A stretch of DNA of 40,051 nucleotides from Pseudoalteromonas prydzensis (GTDB lineage: Bacteria > Pseudomonadota > Gammaproteobacteria > Enterobacterales > Alteromonadaceae), in assembly GCF_011050055.1 (NCBI RefSeq), contig NZ_DRGM01000212.1, positions 1 to 40,051 of the forward strand. Reading direction: 5' to 3'. The notes under the pieces were generated by a model that was not told the origin of the DNA, did not search any database, and saw nothing but the letters and a program-made list of their open reading frames with translations. Positions 7,644 to 17,138 of the stretch are shown here, piece after piece. Position 1 is the stretch's first letter. Every line of letters starts with the position of its first letter. A program made the position numbers and the translations under genes.

Positions 7644-10613
7644 ATGAAAAGCATGAGATTAAGCGCGATCGCTGCAGCATTAATGGTTGCAATGCCACTT
7701 TATGCACAAACAGCCGATCCTGCACAGCCAAAGCTTGATAATAATACACAACAAGCCACAGCTGATACCGAACAAGAATCAAAAAAAGCAGCCCAAGTAG
7801 CTGAAGATGATATAGAAATTATAGCTGTAACCGGTGTCTATCAAGCCGATTTAAAAGCACGGGCTATGGAGCGTGATGCTAAAGCCTTTAGCTCAGTGAT
7901 TGCCACGGATGATATGGGCAACTTTGTTGACCAAAATGTCGCAGAGTCACTGCGTCGTATTCCCGGTGTCACTTTAGAGCGCAGCGAAGGTGAAGGAAAA
8001 TACATTGCGGTGCGTGGTTTAGGGCCTAAATTTGTATCTGTGAGTATGAATGGTGCAGAACTCTCTGGTGCGGGGGATGATCGTAAAATAGGCCTAGATG
8101 GCATCACCAGTGATTCACTTGGTGCCATTGAAGTATTTAAAACCCTTACCCCAGATATGAACCTCAATTCAATTGGTGGTGCAGTAAATGTTAAAGCCAT
8201 CTCTGCGTATGATCGTGGCAAAAACACTCTAAAAATGAAGCTACAAGATTCATACAGTGAATTACGCGAAGAGCAATCGCCAAAGTTTAGCATTGATGGT
8301 ACCCAGCTATTTTTAGATGAAAAAATTGGCGTTGGTTTTGCTCTTTCTTATGAAGATAGGAAAACCCAAGTAGATGAAGCACGCCATCATAGCACCCGCG
8401 AGTTAAACTTTTTAAAAGGCGGGATTGGCCTCAGTGAAGAGGAGCTCAGTGTTGCACCAGAAATATTGATCCCCGCGCAACTTGAAAACCGCCGTGAAAT
8501 TGCCGATAGAACACGTACCACCGCAACCCTAAATGTAGAATTTAAGCCCACCGCAGACAGCTTTTATTACATTCGCGGTAACTACTCAAATTACACTGAT
8601 GATGACATCGCGCAAAGAGAGTTTTATAACTTTTATAATGGCGACCAAGCAGATGAAATTATCTATGTAAATGCTGATACAAAAGAGTTTGCTCTGTCTG
8701 ATATCGATGTATTTAATCAGTATTTTGTCCAAGAAGGTGAAACGACCACGACTAACTACAGCTTTGGTGGTGAAAACTATATTACCGATACATGGCGGGT
8801 TGATTATGAATATGCATATTCTAAAACAGATGATAAATCAGTGGGCGATCGCCGAGTGCAATTTCGTGAGCGCGAAAATATTGTCTACGGTCAAGGCAGT
8901 AAAAATAATATTGTTGCGCAGGTGCTTACTCCAGAAGAAGCCGCTGCCTTAGGTGGTTTTGCGTTAGATCCAGACAATGATGTTTTTGCCGGTGAAGCCG
9001 ATGGTGACATCAGCGATTTATCAAATATGGAATACGACAACTTATTTATGGAAGACAGTGTTCGTACGGATGAAGTCACCAGTATCAAGTTAAACATCCA
9101 AAAAGACTTTGATTTTGAGTACCTGAATTTCATCAAGTTTGGTGGTACTTATAATGAACGCGAACATTTCCGAGATAAAGATCGCTGGAGCTATGCAATA
9201 AATCCACTGGACTGTGGCACAGATGAAAGCTGTATTACCGTCGCCAACTCAAATGTTACAGATTACAACTATGGGGTGCCTGAAGGTGGCTTATTTAACT
9301 ACCCTTTTGTTAGTAAAGATGACCTTGAGTACATGGTTGATTCAACTAAAATCACACGTGAAAGTGCCACCGGTGGCGAGGTATCGATCGACAGTACCAA
9401 AGAGGACTATACCTTATACGAAGATACCTACGCTGCCTATATTATGGCCGAGCTGCAGCTATCAGAGCAAGTTAGTGTAATCACCGGTGTACGCTATGCA
9501 CATACCGAGTTTTCATCAACTGGCTATATGTCATTATCAAATGATGATTGGGATTTTGGCGGTGATCACACCTTAGATATTTCGGTGCCTTTACCAGAGG
9601 CATCCATTACCTACAGTGAATTTTTTCCAAGTATGCATCTGCGCTACGAACCGAATCCTGAAATGTTAGTGCGTACATCTCTATGGACAAGCTATACCCG
9701 CCCTTCGTTTAAACAAGCCCGTGGTTATGCACGTTTTGATAGTGATATTAGCTTATGTGATCCAACAACCAACGAATGCTACAGTACCCCTGACGGGCAA
9801 AGTGCCATTGATTTACAAGGCTATATTTTAGGGCCTGACAATGCGCTACAAGTGGGTAATCCAAACTTGGTGGCAATGACCTCAGATAACTTTGACGCCT
9901 CATTTGGCTGGTATCCATCCAAAGAGTTATTTATGGAAGCGGCGGTATTTTACAAAAATATCGATAACTTCATCGTGGATGTCACCGGTATTCAAATGAG
10001 TATTGATCAATTACCGCTTACTTTACCTGTAAACCAAGTATCTGATTTTGCAATTCCTCAAGATCTTGCTCTAAATCAGGTTGATATAACCCTCAATGGT
10101 GACAAAGCCGCCGTTTACGGGATTGAACTTAGTTACAACCAGTTCTTCAAAAATGGCTTATTTTGGCAAAGTAATATGACCTTTGTAAAAAGTGAAGCCG
10201 AACTCGACGCCACGATACGACAAGACAAAATGCAGCTACCAGGCCAAGCAGATATTACCGGTAATGTTGCTGTGGGTTGGGAAGATGAGACTTTCTCGTT
10301 CCGCCTAATTAGTAATTACCGCTCGGATATTCTTGAAGAGGTTGGCTCTTGTCCTGCTACTGCCTCGGTAGCAGATCCCAAATCATGTAAATCATGGGCA
10401 GATATCTATCAAGACGATATTTTAACCTTTGATATGAAAGTCAAATATGACTTCACAAAAAGCCTCAGCGTGTACTTTGATGCCATTAACTTAACCGATG
10501 AAGCGGATTTACGTTACTTCAAAGGTAATGATTTATCTGGGGGCGAGATCCTTTACCAACGTGAGGATTATGGCCGCACGTTCCAGTTGGGTATGAATTA
10601 TAAGTTTTATTAA
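7644..10613 (+). CDS. TonB-dependent receptor, probable pectin oligomer uptake
   Basis: This is a 989-residue outer-membrane receptor. A signal peptide ends near PLYAQ, and a TonB box-like segment (IEIIAVTG) is followed by the plug domain with NFVDQNVAESLRRIPGVTLER and YIAVRGLGPKFVSVSMNG. The beta-barrel ends in an aromatic residue (MNYKFY), as outer-membrane barrels do. This class, common in marine gammaproteobacteria and Caulobacter-type bacteria, imports oligosaccharides. Lying between a pectate lyase and a CE8-PL1 enzyme, and under the shared operator, it most likely imports unsaturated galacturonate oligomers. The ribosome site AAGGAA is well spaced before the ATG. No SusD-like partner is present, which is normal for Proteobacteria. 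A 12-base copy of the operator core lies inside the gene at 9366-9377. Confidence 0.93.
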   Translation: MKSMRLSAIAAALMVAMPLYAQTADPAQPKLDNNTQQATADTEQESKKAAQVAEDDIEIIAVTGVYQADLKARAMERDAKAFSSVIATDDMGNFVDQNVAESLRRIPGVTLERSEGEGKYIAVRGLGPKFVSVSMNGAELSGAGDDRKIGLDGITSDSLGAIEVFKTLTPDMNLNSIGGAVNVKAISAYDRGKNTLKMKLQDSYSELREEQSPKFSIDGTQLFLDEKIGVGFALSYEDRKTQVDEARHHSTRELNFLKGGIGLSEEELSVAPEILIPAQLENRREIADRTRTTATLNVEFKPTADSFYYIRGNYSNYTDDDIAQREFYNFYNGDQADEIIYVNADTKEFALSDIDVFNQYFVQEGETTTTNYSFGGENYITDTWRVDYEYAYSKTDDKSVGDRRVQFRERENIVYGQGSKNNIVAQVLTPEEAAALGGFALDPDNDVFAGEADGDISDLSNMEYDNLFMEDSVRTDEVTSIKLNIQKDFDFEYLNFIKFGGTYNEREHFRDKDRWSYAINPLDCGTDESCITVANSNVTDYNYGVPEGGLFNYPFVSKDDLEYMVDSTKITRESATGGEVSIDSTKEDYTLYEDTYAAYIMAELQLSEQVSVITGVRYAHTEFSSTGYMSLSNDDWDFGGDHTLDISVPLPEASITYSEFFPSMHLRYEPNPEMLVRTSLWTSYTRPSFKQARGYARFDSDISLCDPTTNECYSTPDGQSAIDLQGYILGPDNALQVGNPNLVAMTSDNFDASFGWYPSKELFMEAAVFYKNIDNFIVDVTGIQMSIDQLPLTLPVNQVSDFAIPQDLALNQVDITLNGDKAAVYGIELSYNQFFKNGLFWQSNMTFVKSEAELDATIRQDKMQLPGQADITGNVAVGWEDETFSFRLISNYRSDILEEVGSCPATASVADPKSCKSWADIYQDDILTFDMKVKYDFTKSLSVYFDAINLTDEADLRYFKGNDLSGGEILYQREDYGRTFQLGMNYKFY
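9366..9377. promoter_or_regulatory. Operator-core palindrome inside the receptor gene
   Basis: GCCACCGGTGGC is a perfect 12-base copy of the operator core, 1.8 kb downstream of the promoter site, encoding the Ala-Thr-Gly-Gly part of a Ser-Ala-Thr-Gly-Gly-Glu stretch. It lacks the flanking TT/AA pairs of the promoter sites. It may be chance or an auxiliary repressor site. Confidence 0.25.
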
Positions 10614-10636
10614 CAATCAACGAGTAATAAAAAAAA

Positions 10637-10660
10637 CGTTAATTTCACACACAATTAACG
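10637..10660 (+). other. AT-rich hairpin after the TonB receptor gene
   Basis: CGTTAATT (10637-10644) pairs with AATTAACG (10653-10660) around an 8-base loop. An A-run precedes it and no T-run follows on the plus strand, so termination here would be weak. Partial read-through into the downstream lipoprotein gene is likely. Confidence 0.35.
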
Positions 10661-10682
10661 CGTAAATGACGCGCTTTCATCC

Positions 10683-10697
10683 TTGGAGGGATGCATG
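10683..10697 (+). promoter_or_regulatory. Ribosome binding site that fixes the lipoprotein start at 10695
   Basis: TTGGAGGG (10683-10690) is a strong Shine-Dalgarno sequence five bases from ATG 10695. The TTG at 10683 is in frame but forms part of this site, so it is not the start. The ATG at 10691 is out of frame and meets a stop after three codons. Confidence 0.8.
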
Positions 10698-13600
10698 AAT
10701 AATACAATAAAAATACCATCGTGTTTGCTGCTCACCGCGATCTTAGCAGGCTGCGGTGAAGAAAGTTCTATCAATGTCAAAGAAGCCCCATTGCCACCTA
10801 TTCAAGGGGTGTTTGTTGACAGCCCAGTGACTGGTTTAACCTATAATAGCCCCTCGGTAACCAATGGCGTAACCACAGCTGACGGACAGTTCGATTACTA
10901 TAGAGGTGAAGCTGTCGATTTTTCCATCGGTGCGCTTACCTTCCCTACGGTTGCCGCAGCAAATGTGCTTACTCCCCTCGCGGTATTTTCAACCGATACC
11001 GTGTTTCATCCTGCGGTTATTAATAGCTTACGTTTATTGCAGTCACTCGATGTTGATGGTGATCCAAGTAATGGCATCACCATTAGCGCGCAAGCAGCCC
11101 AAGCGGCGCAGATGACGCTTGGTGAAGGACAAACGGTTACTGATTATTTTAGTAGCGATGAGTTTGAGGCTAACGTTAATGCCTGGCTCGCTGATGCAGG
11201 CTCTGTTAACAGTAGCTTAATTCCAGCTGATCAAGCTATTGTGCACTTTGTTGATTTTATTTTTGAACAATACAACAGCACCCAACCCTTAGCATTTAAT
11301 ACTGCCGATTTTAGCGGAACATTATACAACCCATTAGTGCAAGGCAGCGAGGCAACTATTGCACAGTTGATATTAACGCCCGTTGATGAAGCAAACCTTA
11401 GCGGTACATTCAGCCAAGTTGTCGATGGCAGCGAAACTGTAACAGGCAGTTATGCGTTTTTATTCGGTAACCGTGTACTTGCACTGACCTCAGGTGAAGG
11501 CGAGTCTGCTACCACTGAGTATATTATTTCTCGCTCACATAATACGGTTAATAATAGCTACAGTGTTTGTGCCACCAGCGATGTAAGCGCATTGGCAACA
11601 CTGGTGTTGACTTGTGATAGTAATGATGATGCTAAAAACAATATTTTAGTGTTCTCCGAGCAGCAAGCGCAGGAAGAACTCATTAAGCTTAATGATCTCG
11701 CAGAGCAAGCAGGATTAGCCTTAATTGAAGAATTTGATACTGACACTGAGACATTTTTCTCATCAAGCTATAAAAGCTTATCGGCTGAGCAAGGTAGCGG
11801 TCCGCTATATTTTAAAAGTGGTGGTAGCGCAGAAATTGATGATGTAGCAGGCCAACTAATTCTTGAAGGCGATCGTATTACCATCGGTAATACCCTGCCC
11901 GGCAAAGAATCAACAGCGGCTGATAACTCAGGTGTGGGTATTTATAATTTAAGTGAAGGCTTTACCCTGAGCTTTGATGTGATTGCTCACAACGGTGCTG
12001 GTGGTCTTTCGCTGTATGTTGATAATAATACCGCCAGTCAAAGTAACTCAGTGCATGGCGGTGCCTCTAAGTTTTACGGCAAAGATATAAATGAAACCAA
12101 CACCCCTGCGGGTAAACGGTTTTCTTATACCTACATTCCAGGTGAAGATGTAAATACCGGTGCCGATCTCACTCATGTCGATGCACGGGGTATTTTAAAC
12201 CCAGATATTAAAAATTCGTACTTTCAAATACGCACTGATTCAGCTGCCATGATGGTCATTGACAATTTAACCATTGAAACTGTCGCTACGGATGTGCCAG
12301 ATGTTGACCCTCCTGTAGAGGGTGAGATCCCAACAGTAGAGTTACCAATCACCACTGACTTTACCGCGCTTACTGCGGATATTTTCTCTGTTGATCATCA
12401 GAAAATTATTGATGCTAACGGCGCTGAAATCCCAATGTTTAGCAAAACAGGCGGCTCAGTCACTGTGATTGATACCGGCTTAGAACTCGATGGTGGCCGT
12501 TTCACATTAGGTAATACTACGCCAGGTATTGAAACCGCAGCAACGGATACCACCACCAGTGGAGCGCTGGATTTGTCTCGTCCATATCAAGTGGTGATGG
12601 ATATTGTCAGTGTAAGCGACCCTGAAGGTGATAATAAATTCCAAATTTATGTGGATAACAATACATCTAGCAGCTCTAAATCAATCCATGGGAATGACTC
12701 ACGTTTTTATAATGAATTGATCAACTCGCTTACTGCTGGCCAAACTTTAACAGTACCTGGGCAGCTTGCGACGAAAAACTCATTTTTACAGTTACGTACC
12801 GAAACAGGCGGCACTGTGGTGATCAATAACCTCAGAGTTGAGTATGTTAAAGATCCATCGGTATTTAGCTGCGCAGATGCAGCTGAACTGTATTTTTGTG
12901 ATGACTTTGCCAATGGTGATTTAACTAATTGGCAAATTTTAGCCAAGCCCGATAACACTGCAGCCCCAATGGGTGAATTTGATGTACTTGATATCATGGG
13001 CAATAACGTGATGCGTTACACCGCAGGCGGTGCTGGTGGAGAAATTATTTTAGCCACCGAAGAAGCTATGGCAAACGTGCCAGCGACGGGCAACTATTTT
13101 GTTGAAGCGAAAATTCGCCCACGGCAAAACTCTACAACGGCCAATAAGCAAATCTTCTTAATGGCACGCTATTTAAATGCCGGTAACTGGTATGCCGGTG
13201 GCTTAAATGTGCAAAACTCATCAAGCAGTACCCAAGTGGAAGTTGCCGTGAGTAGCGAGGGGTCAATTGCGCGTCCTGTGCAAACAAAATCACCCATCTT
13301 ACTCGGTGAGAAAGGCGCCACTGAAGATGGCGTTTGGTACACCACTCGCTTTGAAATGATTGATGATCAACTTACCGTGAACTTGAACGGTGAAATAATG
13401 GGCACGGCTAGTGATACCAGCTATACCGCACGAGGCTTAATTGGTGTGTTTACGAATAATCGCTCGTTTGAGATTGATGATGTAAAAGTGGGCGACCCTA
13501 GCATCAAGCCGATTCAGCTAACCCTTGATTATAAAGAACCGACGTGGGATACCAGTACCACTATGGATCCGTTGTTGATCAATGTTACAGCGATTAAAAA

Positions 13601-16600
13601 CGATGGAATTACAGCCGATACCTACACGGTCACATCAAGCAATGACGCTGTGGTGAGCGTTACAATTGATGCAAATATGACCACCCTCACGCCGATTGCC
13701 GCAGGTGATGCAACTGTCACCTTTGTATCTGATTCAGATCCAAGCATTACGCGTACTATTAAAGTCTCTGTGGCAGAAGGCTTTGTTATGCCAACCGCTG
13801 ACTATGGTGACTTAACAGATAAAGTGATGCCAGCGATTGCTAGCGATAACCAATTTGTTGATACCCAGCTATCAATTACTTTTGATAACGCCCCTACCTT
13901 TGGCAGTTTAGGTGAAATACGTATTTATAAACAAAACGACAACACCCTTGTTGATACACTTAAGGTTGGAAAGAACATTGATGTTATTGGCTACACTGGC
14001 CAAGATAAAGTCCGCTCTGTGTATTACTACCCGCTCACGATTGAAGGTAATACCTTAACTATTAAGCCACATAATAATGTGCTTGAATATGGCCATACCT
14101 ATCGTGTTGTCATTGGTGATGATGTGGTACTGGGTGCACAACTAAACGGTGCTGATTTTGTTGGCTTAGGTGATAACAGTCAATGGACGTTCACCACTAA
14201 AGTAACAACGCCTGCAGGTAACCAACTACTGGTTGATGATGACGGTGTCGCTGATTTTAGAACCGTGCAAGGTGCACTTAACTTTGCAATGGCAAGCCTT
14301 GCTAAAGATGAGCAAACCACCATTTCTATCAAAGATGGTATCTATAATGAGTTGCTGTTCTTACGCAATAAAAATAACGTAACAATACAAGGGCAAAGCC
14401 AAGAAAACACCATTATTCAGTATGAAAACTACGAAACACTCAATGGTGGCTCTGGTGGCAGTGCGCCAGTAGGTTCAGGCACACCGGGCGGTGGTCGTGG
14501 TGTATTTTTAGTGGAAGGTGCTGATATGTTAGTGCTCAACAACCTAACATTGAAAAACACCCATTTGCGTAACAAGGTTGATTCAAACCAAGCTGAAACG
14601 ATTTACTTTAATAGTAATGGCCGCTTAGTGGCTAACAATGCCAGCTTTATCAGTGAACAAGATACTCTATTACTTAAAGGTTACACTTGGTTTTACAATA
14701 GCTTAGTTGCAGGTAATGTTGACTTTATTTGGGGTTACCCAGTTACTGCATTATTTGAAGACAGTGAAATTCGCACTATTGGTGATTCGAAAGACGGTGA
14801 TCCAACTAAAGACTCATCAGGTGGCTATGTACTGCAAGCCCGCGTGCCAGTACCAACAGATCCTGGCTTTATCTTCTTAAATAATCGTTTTACTCATGGC
14901 CCTGGCCCAATTGGCAATGATGTGTTAGACAATTCAACCTATATTGCACGCAGTGGGGGCAGCGACAGCTATTTTGATAACATTACGCTTATCAATAATA
15001 AGTTTGACACTCACATTGCAACCTCAGGTTGGGCTGTGCAAGGGGTTAACAGTCAACCGGCTCCAAACCCTGAAATCGCAACGGCCACCAGTGGCTGGCG
15101 CGAGTATGGCAGCATGGACTTAGCAGGTAATGCCCTTGATTTAAGTGCTCGTGTTGGCGGTTACATTATGCAAGACAGCGACGTGGTTAACTTACTTGAC
15201 CGTAACGCTATTTTTGCCAGCTTTAACGATGGCCAAGGTTGGACACCTGAACCACTTGCCATTCCAGTATTACCCGATGAGCCAGTTGCAATAACACCGG
15301 TGAATAATAACCTGGGTTTTGCTGGTTATAATTTTAACCTAACCGGTGGCGCAGGAGGCACTGTGGTAACGGTCGATAATGGCACAGCGCTTAAATCGGC
15401 TTTAGCACAAGCAAAATCATCTGGTGTTCCAGTGACTATTTATGTGGATGGTGTCATTACTGATGCGAACAGCGGCGGTGACAATTCTTCTATCGAAATT
15501 AAAGATATGGATAATATCTCCATTATCGGTGTGGCAGATCGTGGTGAGCTAAGTGGTATCGGCATTGCTATTCGTCGTGCTAATAACATCATTATCCAAA
15601 ACTTAAAAATCCATGAAGTACTTACCGGCGGTAAAGATGGTATTTCGATCGAAGGTGATGAAAATAAACCTACCGCGAATATCTGGATCGATCATAACGA
15701 ACTCTATTCATCGTTAAATGTTGATCAAGACTATTACGATGGTTTAATTGATTCTAAATCGGGTGCTGAAAACATCACCATTTCATATAACTATATTCAC
15801 GATAGTTGGAAAACATCGCTACATGGTCACAGTGATGATGACTCAAGTAGCAATAAGAATCGCCACATTACCTTTCACCATAACCGCTTTGAAAACATAG
15901 TCTCGCGGGTTCCATTATTTAGATTTGGTCAAGGTCATCTGTTCAATAACTATTACAACAATATCACCTCTAGTGCGATTAACTCACGGATGGGCGCAGA
16001 GCTACATATTGAAAATAACTACTTTGAGCATACTAAAAACCCTGTGGTTTCTTTTTACTCAAAAGTAATTGGTTATTGGAATACCTCGGGTAATTACTTA
16101 GGTGAAGGCGTTAGTTGGGGCGATGTGGCTGATGGTGATGTGGCAGCAGAAGTAACTGCTTCGGGCATAACGCCAACAAGCTCATACCAAGCACCTTATG
16201 AGTATACTTTGACGCCAGTCATGGATGTTAAAGCGCATGTGATTGCCCATGCTGGGATTGGTAAAATTGATCAAAGCGATTTGGACATTCCTGACATTGC
16301 AGCGCCAAGTGAGCCACCGGTGCAACAGCCGCTAGGTTTACCCTTTACTGAAAATTTTGCCGCAGCGAATACGGACGAGTTTTTTAGTAATAGTTATCGC
16401 GACTTATCAGGCTTAGCTGGATCTGGTACCCCGCTGTTTCATCGTGTCACTGGCACTATTGATGTATCAGCAGGCCAATTAACCATGACAGGTGCACGTA
16501 TTAGTATTGCTAATACCACCCCTGCGGTGAGTACCACCGCAGCAGATGCAAGCACCACGGGGTTACTGGATTTAAGTAATAGCTATCAAGTGAGCTTTAC

Positions 16601-16841
16601 GGTCGCCGATGTGACAGGCAATACCGCCAAGAGCTTCCAGATATATGTTGATAATAATACCTCTGGTAGCGCGAATTCAATTCACGGTAGTTCGTCGAAG
16701 TTCTACTCAGTACAGCTTCAAGACCTAGTCCCTGGGCAAACCTACACAGTCGATGGACTGGTAGCCACTGCTACCTCATTCATCACTATCAGAACGGAAA
16801 GTGAAGCCACTATCACATTGGATGAAATTACCATTCAATAG
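10695..16841 (+). CDS. Multidomain lipoprotein: CE8 pectin methylesterase + PL1 pectate lyase + three repeat modules
   Basis: The protein has 2048 residues. The lipobox LAGC gives lipidated Cys20, so it is probably anchored on the outer membrane. In order: an N-terminal domain common in marine secreted lipoproteins (about 35-340), module A (342-530), module B (549-717), a concanavalin-like domain (723-936), a bacterial Ig-like domain (938-1030), an SbsA-type Ig-like domain (1035-1171), CE8 (1176-1516), PL1 (1537-1811) and module C (1883-2048). In CE8, QDTLLLKG holds Asp1323, GNVDFIWG holds Asp1343, and Arg1419 is the likely active-site Arg. In PL1, IWIDHNEL, YDGLIDSKSG (Asp1686) and SRVPLFR (Arg1738) mark the calcium and catalytic sites. 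Methylesterase and lyase on one chain can de-esterify and cut the same pectin chain; CE8-PL1 fusions are known in marine bacteria. Confidence 0.93.
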   Translation: MNNTIKIPSCLLLTAILAGCGEESSINVKEAPLPPIQGVFVDSPVTGLTYNSPSVTNGVTTADGQFDYYRGEAVDFSIGALTFPTVAAANVLTPLAVFSTDTVFHPAVINSLRLLQSLDVDGDPSNGITISAQAAQAAQMTLGEGQTVTDYFSSDEFEANVNAWLADAGSVNSSLIPADQAIVHFVDFIFEQYNSTQPLAFNTADFSGTLYNPLVQGSEATIAQLILTPVDEANLSGTFSQVVDGSETVTGSYAFLFGNRVLALTSGEGESATTEYIISRSHNTVNNSYSVCATSDVSALATLVLTCDSNDDAKNNILVFSEQQAQEELIKLNDLAEQAGLALIEEFDTDTETFFSSSYKSLSAEQGSGPLYFKSGGSAEIDDVAGQLILEGDRITIGNTLPGKESTAADNSGVGIYNLSEGFTLSFDVIAHNGAGGLSLYVDNNTASQSNSVHGGASKFYGKDINETNTPAGKRFSYTYIPGEDVNTGADLTHVDARGILNPDIKNSYFQIRTDSAAMMVIDNLTIETVATDVPDVDPPVEGEIPTVELPITTDFTALTADIFSVDHQKIIDANGAEIPMFSKTGGSVTVIDTGLELDGGRFTLGNTTPGIETAATDTTTSGALDLSRPYQVVMDIVSVSDPEGDNKFQIYVDNNTSSSSKSIHGNDSRFYNELINSLTAGQTLTVPGQLATKNSFLQLRTETGGTVVINNLRVEYVKDPSVFSCADAAELYFCDDFANGDLTNWQILAKPDNTAAPMGEFDVLDIMGNNVMRYTAGGAGGEIILATEEAMANVPATGNYFVEAKIRPRQNSTTANKQIFLMARYLNAGNWYAGGLNVQNSSSSTQVEVAVSSEGSIARPVQTKSPILLGEKGATEDGVWYTTRFEMIDDQLTVNLNGEIMGTASDTSYTARGLIGVFTNNRSFEIDDVKVGDPSIKPIQLTLDYKEPTWDTSTTMDPLLINVTAIKNDGITADTYTVTSSNDAVVSVTIDANMTTLTPIAAGDATVTFVSDSDPSITRTIKVSVAEGFVMPTADYGDLTDKVMPAIASDNQFVDTQLSITFDNAPTFGSLGEIRIYKQNDNTLVDTLKVGKNIDVIGYTGQDKVRSVYYYPLTIEGNTLTIKPHNNVLEYGHTYRVVIGDDVVLGAQLNGADFVGLGDNSQWTFTTKVTTPAGNQLLVDDDGVADFRTVQGALNFAMASLAKDEQTTISIKDGIYNELLFLRNKNNVTIQGQSQENTIIQYENYETLNGGSGGSAPVGSGTPGGGRGVFLVEGADMLVLNNLTLKNTHLRNKVDSNQAETIYFNSNGRLVANNASFISEQDTLLLKGYTWFYNSLVAGNVDFIWGYPVTALFEDSEIRTIGDSKDGDPTKDSSGGYVLQARVPVPTDPGFIFLNNRFTHGPGPIGNDVLDNSTYIARSGGSDSYFDNITLINNKFDTHIATSGWAVQGVNSQPAPNPEIATATSGWREYGSMDLAGNALDLSARVGGYIMQDSDVVNLLDRNAIFASFNDGQGWTPEPLAIPVLPDEPVAITPVNNNLGFAGYNFNLTGGAGGTVVTVDNGTALKSALAQAKSSGVPVTIYVDGVITDANSGGDNSSIEIKDMDNISIIGVADRGELSGIGIAIRRANNIIIQNLKIHEVLTGGKDGISIEGDENKPTANIWIDHNELYSSLNVDQDYYDGLIDSKSGAENITISYNYIHDSWKTSLHGHSDDDSSSNKNRHITFHHNRFENIVSRVPLFRFGQGHLFNNYYNNITSSAINSRMGAELHIENNYFEHTKNPVVSFYSKVIGYWNTSGNYLGEGVSWGDVADGDVAAEVTASGITPTSSYQAPYEYTLTPVMDVKAHVIAHAGIGKIDQSDLDIPDIAAPSEPPVQQPLGLPFTENFAAANTDEFFSNSYRDLSGLAGSGTPLFHRVTGTIDVSAGQLTMTGARISIANTTPAVSTTAADASTTGLLDLSNSYQVSFTVADVTGNTAKSFQIYVDNNTSGSANSIHGSSSKFYSVQLQDLVPGQTYTVDGLVATATSFITIRTESEATITLDEITIQ
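11718..12284 (+). repeat. Module A of a threefold protein repeat (residues about 342-530)
   Basis: This is the first copy of a module of about 170-190 residues. Shared landmarks with B and C are an opening FFSSSY-type segment, ITIGNTLPG, the core YVDNNTASQSNSVHG followed by SKFYG, and a closing IRTDSA...IDNLTIE. It is longer than B and C because of an insert before the last strands (KRFSYTYIPGEDVNTGADL). Function unproven; carbohydrate binding is the natural guess. Confidence 0.75.
12339..12845 (+). repeat. Module B of the threefold protein repeat (residues about 549-717)
   Basis: This is the second copy. It contains FTLGNTTPG, a TTTSGALDLSRPYQV segment, the core YVDNNTSSSSKSIHG followed by SRFYN, and LRTETGGTVVINNLRVE at the end. 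It is closer to C than to A. Confidence 0.75.
16335..16838 (+). repeat. Module C of the threefold protein repeat (residues about 1881-2048)
   Basis: This third copy ends the protein, after both catalytic domains. It contains FFSNSYRDLSG, ISIANTTPA, the core YVDNNTSGSANSIHG followed by SKFYS, PGQTYTVDGLVATATSF and the closing IRTESEATITLDEITIQ. Modules at both ends of the chain would let the protein grip substrate on either side of the active domains (inference). Confidence 0.75.
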
Positions 16842-16851
16842 TTGCAATGAG

Positions 16852-16868
16852 AGCAGCGCAGCGCTGCT
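16852..16868 (+). terminator. GC-rich hairpin after the CE8-PL1 lipoprotein gene
   Basis: AGCAGCG (16852-16858) pairs with CGCTGCT (16862-16868) around a 3-base loop, 10 bases after the stop. Only a short T-run follows, so it probably works together with the stronger hairpin just downstream. Confidence 0.5.
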
Positions 16869-16890
16869 TTCACTCAATATGATAGTTACC

Positions 16891-16927
16891 AATACCCTTG
16901 CCTCGCACAGCAAGGGTATTTTCATTG
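16891..16927 (+). terminator. Intrinsic terminator of the receptor/lipoprotein unit
   Basis: AATACCCTTGC (16891-16901) pairs perfectly with GCAAGGGTATT (16910-16920) around an 8-base loop, followed by TTTCATT. Confidence 0.8.
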
Positions 16928-17138
16928 CCCTTAACTAAAACAATGAACCTCAGATTGAAGTCCTCATTTACTTTTCATTCTTTTCTCTTTGTGCAATAAG
17001 ATCTTTAAGTGAATAATTCACATAGAGATTAACAGGCGCTGCGCTTAAAGAGCTAGGGCATCATGAAATTAAAGTTTTTAAATTGATATTAGAGTCAAAC
17101 GTGGCAGGACTTGCGGCGCTCAAAATGTGCCAGATATT
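16928..17138. other. Intergenic stretch without a convincing gene
   Basis: Two opposed terminators bracket this stretch. A plus-strand open frame, 17026-17187, encodes about 53 residues including GHHEIKVFKLILESNVAG, but has no start codon or ribosome site and runs through the regulator's terminator. It may be a gene remnant or chance. Nothing else was seen. Confidence 0.4.

Noticed and set aside
7841..8293. 150-codon minus-strand frame opposite the TonB receptor plug
   Set aside because: It lies opposite the most conserved part of the receptor, and the translation is low-complexity Ser/Pro-rich.
10683..10694. TTG start of the large lipoprotein
   Set aside because: The TTG is part of the ribosome site GGAGG. 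The ATG at 10695 gives the proper lipoprotein signal peptide.
16313..16325. Another operator copy in the lipoprotein gene (GCCACCGGTGCAA)
   Set aside because: The right half lacks the GGC, leaving only a partial match, and the site encodes an ordinary Pro-rich linker.
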